From NCBI GenBank assembly GCA_001787455.1, contig MFXA01000011.1, positions 1,716 through 12,715 on the forward strand: DNA of 11,000 nt, in the 5' to 3' direction. This DNA comes from Candidatus Peregrinibacteria bacterium RIFCSPLOWO2_01_FULL_39_12. Its GTDB lineage: Bacteria > Patescibacteriota > Gracilibacteria > UBA1369 > LOWO2-01-FULL-3. This document shows positions 1-5,893 of this stretch, piece after piece (position 1 is the first letter of the stretch; each line of letters starts with the position of its first letter). The notes beneath the pieces were generated by a model. The model had not been told where the DNA came from and did not search any database. It saw nothing but the letters and a program-made list of their open reading frames with translations. Position numbers and translations under genes: made by a program.

Positions 1-44
1 AGTTGAAAGAACATCCTACAAGTGTTAAAATCCGTCCGCATTAA
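1..44 (+). CDS. Possible 3' end of an upstream gene (partial)
   Basis: One frame is open from the window edge to a TAA at 42-44 and would encode a tail ending in VKIRPH. The other two forward frames stop at 4-6 and 26-28, although the first of these reopens until a TAG at 46-48. If real, it ends 21 bases before greA and would be co-directional with it. The fragment is too short to assign a family, and an open stretch of this length is expected by chance. Confidence 0.25.
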   Translation, partial: LKEHPTSVKIRPH

Positions 45-65
45 TTAGGTAACTTATATATAAAT

Positions 66-596
66 ATGACAAAAAAAGATGACCAACCAATTTTTGACGA
101 TCAGGTTGTAACCGATGAAGATGGACAGAAGGTTACATTAGTTACGAAAGAAGGTTTAGATAAATTAAAGGAGGAACTTGACCAACTTAGAGATGTTAGG
201 CGCAGGGAGGTTGCCGAGAGAATCAAAGAGGCTATTTCATACGGAGATCTTTCCGAAAATTCCGAATATGAAGAAGCCAAAAATGAGCAGGCTTTTGTGG
301 AAGGCAGAATCCTTGAACTTGAGGAAAAAGTTAAACATGCAAAAATTATTACCGAGCAGCACAAAACAAAGTCTGTTCAGCTCGGAAGCACCGTTCATCT
401 TGTAAATTTAACTAAAAAGAAAGACGATCCTGAAGTTTATACCATAGTCGGTTCCACCGAAGCCGATCCGTTTACCGGTAAAATTTCGAACGAATCTCCT
501 GTCGGCAATGCGTTATTGGATAAGCAAAAAGGGGAGATAATAAAAGTTTCTGTGCCGGCTGGGGCTATTGAATACCAAATCGTAAAGATAGATTAG
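66..596 (+). CDS. greA: Transcription elongation factor GreA
   Basis: GreA binds the secondary channel of RNA polymerase and stimulates cleavage of backtracked transcripts, rescuing stalled elongation complexes in the cytoplasm. The 176-residue product has the expected two-part structure. An N-terminal coiled-coil hairpin (about residues 24-98) carries the family tip sequence GDLSENSEYEEAKNEQ, with the acidic tip residues D61 and E64 that hold the catalytic magnesium. A C-terminal FKBP-like domain (about 103-175) contains SPVGNALLDKQKGE. Typical GreA is about 158 residues; the excess is an acidic N-terminal extension of about 22 residues before the usual start of homology. The ATG at 66 is the only ATG that includes the domain. 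A weak AGGT lies 15 bases upstream, too far for a good ribosome site. The stop codon overlaps the convergent neighbour's stop, leaving no room for a separate terminator. Confidence 0.97.
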   Translation: MTKKDDQPIFDDQVVTDEDGQKVTLVTKEGLDKLKEELDQLRDVRRREVAERIKEAISYGDLSENSEYEEAKNEQAFVEGRILELEEKVKHAKIITEQHKTKSVQLGSTVHLVNLTKKKDDPEVYTIVGSTEADPFTGKISNESPVGNALLDKQKGEIIKVSVPAGAIEYQIVKID

Positions 597-1024
597 TGTC
601 GCTTCTTCTTGTTCGGCAGATATTGAAGTTCCTTGTGTTCGTTGACTCCTATTCGCGATTGTACGTTTTGTTTTTCCCGCGGATAATCTTTAATAAAAGT
701 TTTAACGGTTTTATATATAAAGTAAACTAAAATAAGCAGACTTAAATACATAAATATCCTCATTGAAAAGTAAGGAATGTTTTCATATCTGACCAATACC
801 AAAAACAAAAATAAAAATCCGATCCAAAATAATCTGCCGGCCGTTTTTTTGAAATAGTGTTTGAATGCAAAATCTGTTTTTTTCTTGTTTTTATAAATTA
901 CTGAAAAGGCGATTGCGCATAAAAAGAGCAGGCCAATAAGAATAATCAATGGAATGTAAAATTTGAATTGAACACCTGGGTTTCTTGAAAATAAATATTG
1001 TGCGATTGATTTTATGAATTCCAT
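593..1024 (-). CDS. Small three-helix membrane protein, unknown function
   Basis: I do not recognise a family. The 143-residue product has three strongly hydrophobic stretches, at about residues 22-44, 64-79 and 87-105, with a lysine-rich loop (KNKKK) after the first. A hydrophilic, basic C-terminal tail ends in NKKKRH, probably cytoplasmic by the positive-inside rule. No signal peptidase site or catalytic motif is evident. The ATG at 1022-1024 begins one base after the Lgt-like gene's stop, so it is almost certainly co-transcribed with that gene and is the last gene of the cluster. Its TAA (593-595) overlaps the greA stop (594-596) tail to tail. Its position suggests an envelope role, but that is only guilt by association. 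Confidence 0.8.
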   Translation of the reverse strand: MEFIKSIAQYLFSRNPGVQFKFYIPLIILIGLLFLCAIAFSVIYKNKKKTDFAFKHYFKKTAGRLFWIGFLFLFLVLVRYENIPYFSMRIFMYLSLLILVYFIYKTVKTFIKDYPREKQNVQSRIGVNEHKELQYLPNKKKRH

Positions 1025-1025
1025 T

Positions 1026-1838
1026 TTATTGTTTTGTTAAGAAGTGTGTTATTCCAATCTTTTTATGATAATAGCGAAGATAAAATATTACTGCAACCGC
1101 TATCAACAGTAAAAATATTATTATTTGCGGGATGCGGATCCCAAGCAGTAAATAGGTGTCGTCTCCGCGCAAGAATTCTTCCATAAAGCTAAAAAAGAGG
1201 TAAGCAATCGCTCCTAAAAGTCCGATAAAACCTGCCGGTTCGATTGTCTTAATTTTCTCCGTTTGGCTTAGCAGTGTTAATCCGGAAACTATTATTGTCG
1301 AGTAAATGAAGGCATAAATTTGAGTCGGATGTATCGGCACTGTGTATTTTACTGCCGGGTTCGCGAAATTTACTCCCCATGGAAGACCTGTGGGTTTGCC
1401 GTAACCTATGCCGTCAAAAAAAGTTCCTATATGTACTATCGCCAGACCGATTATTATTGACGGAATTATTACATCCATCCATTTGAAGAAGTTCTGATCT
1501 GTGGATTTTTTGCATATTAAAAACATTGCTATAAGAAGTCCCAATACTCCTCCCCAAAGGCTTAATCCTTTATCCCAGATGTAAAATAGCTGTAGAAGAG
1601 TGTTTGTGCTTAGTTCGTAAAAATATGCGCTGAAATTTGTTATAACTGCGGTAATCCGGGCTATAAATATGACACATATGAATATTCTAATGGAATTTTC
1701 ACTTAGAAATTGGATTTTAAGACTGTTTCTGTCGCTTAATTTGATTAGAGTGTAGGTGCTTACCAAAAGCGCTACTCCAAGAAACAGCCAAAGGCTGTGA
1801 AGTGTAAAAAAATTTGTTTGAAAAATAATCGGATGCAT
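1026..1838 (-). CDS. lgt: Divergent prolipoprotein diacylglyceryl transferase-like (Lgt family) membrane protein
   Basis: Lgt transfers a diacylglyceryl group from phosphatidylglycerol to the lipobox cysteine of prolipoproteins in the cytoplasmic membrane. The 270-residue length, about seven hydrophobic segments and a run of family landmarks support the assignment: RIT at 61-63, the WDKGLSLWGG block (88-97), a GYGKPTGLPWGVNF block (145-158), HPTQIY (170-175), and EEFLRGDD (220-227) followed by GIRIPQ. Several residues that are near invariant in classical Lgt differ. The histidine of the HGG motif is W95, and the Arg and Asn of the GRxGNF motif appear as H136 and T139. The N-terminal Tyr-Gly is replaced, and the Glu usual after HPTQxY is Ala. 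It may be a divergent active enzyme or a paralogue with another role. One-base gaps separate it from both neighbours, indicating an operon. The ATG at 1836-1838 has no Shine-Dalgarno sequence. Confidence 0.8.
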   Translation of the reverse strand: MHPIIFQTNFFTLHSLWLFLGVALLVSTYTLIKLSDRNSLKIQFLSENSIRIFICVIFIARITAVITNFSAYFYELSTNTLLQLFYIWDKGLSLWGGVLGLLIAMFLICKKSTDQNFFKWMDVIIPSIIIGLAIVHIGTFFDGIGYGKPTGLPWGVNFANPAVKYTVPIHPTQIYAFIYSTIIVSGLTLLSQTEKIKTIEPAGFIGLLGAIAYLFFSFMEEFLRGDDTYLLLGIRIPQIIIFLLLIAVAVIFYLRYYHKKIGITHFLTKQ

Positions 1839-1839
1839 G

Positions 1840-3234
1840 TCAGAAATTTAATAAAGTTATAATTGTTCCAAGCAAAAATACCGGCAAGAGTATTATGTCG
1901 GCAAGCACACTTTTCCTGAAGAAATTTGTTTTAATCGAGGCTGAGCAATGCAGTAAAAATATGATTACGACCACATACTTGAATATTCTGCTGTCGTAAA
2001 CGGTAAATCCTTGTGGGATGTGTTCTATGCCGAAATTTTTTGTGTTTAAATAAAGCGAGGTAAAGTAATATGCGATATAAAAAAGTAGTAGCCAGCCTGT
2101 GAATGTGGTCAGTTCTTCCAAAAATGAGAGGATAAGCGGTTCCTCATATATTTGGTTGGTTTTCTTTTTTTCTTTTAGCATTTTTTTCGTTAAAACAAGG
2201 TTTTCTTTTGCTTTTTTTCTTTCCGTCCATACTGTTTTAATCGAAGAAATAACCTTTTCTTTATATTCTTTTGCGGGTTCTTTAAAGTATAGTTTTGCAA
2301 GTTCCCACAGCTGCTTATTGTAGGATGCAATTTGGTCTTTTATTGAAGAAATTTCCGGTGGTGTTTCAAGGAATTTTTTAATACTGGAAAGAACATTGTT
2401 TACTGCTTTGACTATAATGGGTGTGTTTTCTTCCGCTACGGCATGCGATGTCTGCCATTTTTCGATTTTTGTAATTACATCTTCCGCTAAAGATTTTGGA
2501 CCGGTTGACCGTGTTAAATTGCTTAAAAGTTCCTTTGTTTTTATTTCCAATTCCATGTGCTTTTCCTGGCTTATTTTTTCTTTTAAGGAGACTTCGAGGT
2601 CTATCAGCGATTTTAAAAGTTCTTCTGCGGAGGTTAAAATGTAATCCAGGTTGCTACTGTGTTTTATGCGCAAAAGCTTATCTATTTTCTTGTTTATTTC
2701 CGCCCGTGAAACTGCATCCAGATCTTTGTCTATTGTTTGAAGTATTTTTGTCACTTCTTGCAGGGTATATTCTATTTTAGCTTTTATTGCTTCTTCTTTT
2801 TTCTGTTCTTCCAGATTGTCTGTTTTAATTTCCGGTTGTTGGCTTTTTTGGATTTTTTGTTTTTCCGCGAGAAATTGTTGCAGACGGGATGATCCTTTCC
2901 TTCTTGCTTCTTCAATCTCCATCTCTGTTGCGTTTTCTGTCCAAATTGCCGTTACATTTAAGGTGTATTCCGTTTGAAGTTTATTTAATGCAGTTTCTTC
3001 ACTTTTTGATGGAATTGTTCCTGTGATTATTTTTGAATTTTTATCTATCGCTTCAAATATGAATTTTTTGAGGGTTGTGTCTGTTTTTGGTTTTTCATCT
3101 GTTTCGTGTAGTGACAATATGGAAAACCCCAGATTGTTTAATTCCGTTCTTGCGGTGAGTTCGTTTTCCGCTTCAACTGTGCCGCTCAATTTTTTGCCTT
3201 CATTGTTTCCAACTATGTATTTATAATTTGGCAT
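1840..3234 (-). CDS. Coiled-coil membrane protein with tandem PilC/GspF N-terminal-like domains
   Basis: Residues 1-45 (YKYIVGNNEGKKLSGTVEAE followed by an A..EL..LGF..LSL pattern) match the short soluble segment that opens PilC/GspF-type inner-membrane platform proteins of type IV pilus and type II secretion systems. Residues 57-98 repeat the pattern (FIFEAIDKNSKIITGTIPSK, then E.AL.KLQ.EY.LNVTAI), giving two diverged copies. The canonical PilC transmembrane four-helix domains do not follow. Instead there is a long, charged, mostly helical region (about 105-360, rich in Lys and Glu), then three hydrophobic segments near residues 377-396, 418-433 and 443-463 at the very C-terminus. The large soluble part is therefore probably cytoplasmic and tail-anchored. 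It lies nine bases after pyrG and one base before the Lgt-like gene. It stops with TGA. Function is unknown; a scaffold at the membrane is a guess. I know of no characterised protein with this architecture. Confidence 0.75.
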   Translation of the reverse strand: MPNYKYIVGNNEGKKLSGTVEAENELTARTELNNLGFSILSLHETDEKPKTDTTLKKFIFEAIDKNSKIITGTIPSKSEETALNKLQTEYTLNVTAIWTENATEMEIEEARRKGSSRLQQFLAEKQKIQKSQQPEIKTDNLEEQKKEEAIKAKIEYTLQEVTKILQTIDKDLDAVSRAEINKKIDKLLRIKHSSNLDYILTSAEELLKSLIDLEVSLKEKISQEKHMELEIKTKELLSNLTRSTGPKSLAEDVITKIEKWQTSHAVAEENTPIIVKAVNNVLSSIKKFLETPPEISSIKDQIASYNKQLWELAKLYFKEPAKEYKEKVISSIKTVWTERKKAKENLVLTKKMLKEKKKTNQIYEEPLILSFLEELTTFTGWLLLFYIAYYFTSLYLNTKNFGIEHIPQGFTVYDSRIFKYVVVIIFLLHCSASIKTNFFRKSVLADIILLPVFLLGTIITLLNF

Positions 3235-3243
3235 TATAGAGTT

Positions 3244-4854
3244 TTATTTTTTTGCCGCTTCGATGAATCCTTTGAATAATGGATGAGGATTTCCGGGTCT
3301 TGATTTGAATTCCGGATGAAATTGGCTCCCTATCATAAATGGATGGTCTTTTAATTCCGCTATTTCAACCAGATTCGCTTTTTCGTAAATCCCCGGGAAT
3401 ATCATCCCTTTTTCTTCAAGGATTTTTTTATATGAATTGTTAAATTCATATCTGTGCCTGTGGCGTTCATCTATCAATGTTTTTTTGTATAGATTGTAGG
3501 TTTTTGTTCCTTTTGTGATTTTGCACGGATAAGCTCCGAGTCTTAAAGTCCCTCCTTTATCGCGCTCTTTCGATTGTCCGGGCATGAAATGAATTATATA
3601 ATTATTTTTATCTATAAGATTTCCTTCATCGAATTCTTCCGATGTAATTTTTGGATTATCAAGAACATGTCTTGCAAATTCAATTGTCATTATCTGCATT
3701 CCCAAGCATAGTCCGAGATACGGAATTTTGTTTTCCCTTGCATATTTTGCGGCAAGAATTTTCCCTTCAACTCCTCTTAGTCCAAATCCTCCCGGGACTA
3801 AAATCCCTTTTGCTTGTTTCAGTTGGCGCCAAGATGCTTTGTCTTTTTCTTCGAGCTTTTCAGATGAAATCCATTTGTGCTCCAAATTTCTTCCGGCATG
3901 GTAGCATGCTATTTTAAGTGATTCGATTACGCTTAAATATGCATCATCCAATCCTGTGTATTTGCCTACAATCGCAATTTTCAACGATGGTTTTTTGGCT
4001 TTGATTTTTTTGTTTACTTCGCGCCACTGCGATAGATCCAATTTTAATTTTCCAAGTTTTAATTTTTCTGCAAGAAGTTGAGCGATGTTGTATTTTTGCA
4101 AATTTAAAGGTACTTCGTAAATTGATTTTACTGTTTGCGCAGGTATTACATATTTTTCTTCCACATCGCAGAAAAGTGCTATTTTTCTGATGTGATCTTT
4201 TTTAATCGGAAGATCGGCGCGGGCTAAAATAAAGTCCGGTTGTATGCCGAGTGAGCGCAATTCTCTGACTGAGGCTTGTGTTGGTTTTGTTTTAAGTTCC
4301 CCTGATCCTGCAAGATATGGAAGTAATGTTAGATGAATGAAACAGGTGTTGTCTGATCCGAGTTTATATCTAAGTTGGCGAATTGCTTCCAAATATGGTT
4401 GACCTTCAATGTCTCCCACGGTTCCGCCTATTTCAATCATCATGATATCGCATCCGCTTTTTTCCGCGGCTTCAACTATTTTTTCTTGTATGGTATCGGT
4501 GATGTGAGGGATGATTTGGATTGTGCGTCCAAGGAATGCTCCTTTTCTTTCTTTTTCCAATACTTCACTATAAATTTTGCCGGTTGTGACGGATGAAAAT
4601 TTATTTAAGCTTGTGTCTATGAATCGTTCGTAGTGGCCGAGGTCGAGGTCTGTTTCTCCTCCATCATCTGTTACAAACACTTCTCCATGTTGAAACGGGC
4701 TCATTGTTCCGGGGTCGACATTGAGGTAAGGATCCAGCTTCTGTGTGAACACTTTCAGTCCGGCGGCTTTCAGTAGCGCGCCTATTGAGGCCGAAGCAAT
4801 TCCCTTACCTAATGAACTACACACACCTCCCGTGACAAAGATGTATTTTCTCAA
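3244..4854 (-). CDS. pyrG: CTP synthase
   Basis: CTP synthase converts UTP to CTP using ATP and glutamine, the last step of de novo pyrimidine nucleotide synthesis. The 536-residue length is standard. The amidoligase domain (1-270) opens with YIFVTGGVCSSLGKG and contains KLDPYLNVDPGTMSPFQHGE and EIGGTVGDIEG. The class I glutamine amidotransferase domain (about 290-536) has PGGFGLRG, the nucleophile Cys383 in GLCLGMQ, and the His513/Glu515 pair in QFHPEF. All catalytic elements are present, so an active enzyme is expected. The start is taken as TTG at 4852-4854, giving MRKYIFVTGG, which matches where homologues begin. No ATG or GTG lies upstream in frame. An AGAGGG at 4875-4880 is about 20 bases away but ideally spaced for an ATT codon at 4867-4869, which would add five residues. 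It appears to be the first gene of the minus-strand cluster down to 593. Confidence 0.97.
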   Translation of the reverse strand: MRKYIFVTGGVCSSLGKGIASASIGALLKAAGLKVFTQKLDPYLNVDPGTMSPFQHGEVFVTDDGGETDLDLGHYERFIDTSLNKFSSVTTGKIYSEVLEKERKGAFLGRTIQIIPHITDTIQEKIVEAAEKSGCDIMMIEIGGTVGDIEGQPYLEAIRQLRYKLGSDNTCFIHLTLLPYLAGSGELKTKPTQASVRELRSLGIQPDFILARADLPIKKDHIRKIALFCDVEEKYVIPAQTVKSIYEVPLNLQKYNIAQLLAEKLKLGKLKLDLSQWREVNKKIKAKKPSLKIAIVGKYTGLDDAYLSVIESLKIACYHAGRNLEHKWISSEKLEEKDKASWRQLKQAKGILVPGGFGLRGVEGKILAAKYARENKIPYLGLCLGMQIMTIEFARHVLDNPKITSEEFDEGNLIDKNNYIIHFMPGQSKERDKGGTLRLGAYPCKITKGTKTYNLYKKTLIDERHRHRYEFNNSYKKILEEKGMIFPGIYEKANLVEIAELKDHPFMIGSQFHPEFKSRPGNPHPLFKGFIEAAKK

Positions 4855-4889
4855 AATTTCAAAATTAATAAATGCCCTCTAACTTTTTA

Positions 4890-4918
4890 AATTTAGTTGA
4901 TAGGGGAGAAAAGCGCAA
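4890..4918 (-). promoter_or_regulatory. Weak candidate promoter for the pyrG cluster
   Basis: On the minus strand TTGCGC (4913-4918) and TAAATT (4890-4895) are separated by 17 bases. They match the sigma70 -35 and -10 boxes at three and four of six positions. The start point would fall near 4883, ahead of pyrG. The 67-base gap between trpS and pyrG is the natural place for a promoter, but the match is poor and read-through from trpS is equally possible. Confidence 0.2.
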
Positions 4919-4921
4919 GCA

Positions 4922-5890
4922 TTAAATGTAGCCAATATTTTTTTTGGCTTGTGAAAGCGTTTTTGAAGCTACCAGTTTTGCTTTTTTTGCTCCGTCTTCC
5001 AGTACTGAATATACATAGTCTTTTTTCGGAAGCAGTTCTTTGTATTTTTTTCGCGCTTCGCCAAAGTATTCCAATATTGTTTTAAGAAGCAGTTTTTTTG
5101 AGTCGCCGTAGCCAAATCCGCCGGCAATGTATTTTTTCTCCAATTCTTTTAATTCTTTTTCTGTTGCGAATAATTTATATAAATTAAATACGTTGCATTT
5201 TGACGGATCTTTCGGTTTTTCTATCGGGGTTGAATCTGTAACTATTCCCATTACTTGTTTTTTAAGTTCCGGTTCTTCGGCAAAAATTTCAATTGTGTTT
5301 TTGTAAGATTTGCTCATTTTTTGGCCGTCCGTTCCTAGGACTACCGCGACTTCTTCTTTAATATATGGCTCAGGTATGAGAAAAGTTTCGCCGAATGTTG
5401 TGTTAAATGTAATTGCAATATCTCGTGTCATTTCAATGTGCTGTTTTTGATCCTGTCCTACGGGAACCAAATCCGGCTGATAAAGTAAGATGTCGGCGGC
5501 TTGGAGGACAGGGTAGTTAAACAGTCCTACTGTTGGGTCTTTTTTCCCTTTTTCTTGGGCGTCTTTCCATGCGTGTGCTCTTTCCAAAAACGGCATTTTT
5601 ACAATGCAGTCAAAAATCCAGCAAAGCTCGGTGTGTTCCGATAAGTCGGATTGTTTAAAAAAAACCGTTTTTTTAGGATTAAGTCCGAGCGCTAAGTACG
5701 CAACTGCGAGTTCATAAGTTTGTTCCCTCATTGATTTTGCGTCGTGTACCGTTGTAAGTGCGTGCAAATCTGCAATAAACAAAAAACATTCGTAATTTTT
5801 TTGCATCTCGATGTGCTGGCGGATTGCGCCAAAATAATTTCCTATGTGCGGATGGCCGCTTGGTTGTACTCCCGATAAAATTCTTTTCAT
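4922..5890 (-). CDS. trpS: Tryptophanyl-tRNA synthetase
   Basis: This class Ic aminoacyl-tRNA synthetase charges tRNA-Trp with tryptophan in the cytoplasm. The 322-residue product is of usual bacterial length. The Rossmann-fold signature is near the N-terminus as SGVQPSGHPHIGNYFGA, with the HIGH-type motif HIGN at 15-18. NYPVLQAADILLYQ (125-138) and GQDQKQHIEMTRDIA (145-159) are typical of the substrate-binding core, and KMSKS is intact at 191-195. The C-terminal helical part (about 205-322) is the anticodon-recognition region. The ATG at 5888-5890 fits the family start. It begins three bases after the priA stop with no Shine-Dalgarno sequence, so translational coupling and co-transcription with priA are likely. 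No tRNA or leader-peptide attenuator is visible around it. Confidence 0.97.
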   Translation of the reverse strand: MKRILSGVQPSGHPHIGNYFGAIRQHIEMQKNYECFLFIADLHALTTVHDAKSMREQTYELAVAYLALGLNPKKTVFFKQSDLSEHTELCWIFDCIVKMPFLERAHAWKDAQEKGKKDPTVGLFNYPVLQAADILLYQPDLVPVGQDQKQHIEMTRDIAITFNTTFGETFLIPEPYIKEEVAVVLGTDGQKMSKSYKNTIEIFAEEPELKKQVMGIVTDSTPIEKPKDPSKCNVFNLYKLFATEKELKELEKKYIAGGFGYGDSKKLLLKTILEYFGEARKKYKELLPKKDYVYSVLEDGAKKAKLVASKTLSQAKKNIGYI

Positions 5891-5893
5891 GGA

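Noticed and set aside
3430..3451. Perfect nine-base inverted repeat (ATATGAATT, four-base loop, AATTCATAT) inside pyrG
   Set aside because: It lies in conserved coding sequence (RYEFNNSYKK region) with normal protein alignment and AT-only-like composition, so chance is the simplest explanation.
4855..4921. Terminator or attenuator between trpS and pyrG
   Set aside because: Only a four-base AACT/AGTT pairing is visible around an AT-rich loop, and no stem followed by a T-run on the minus strand.
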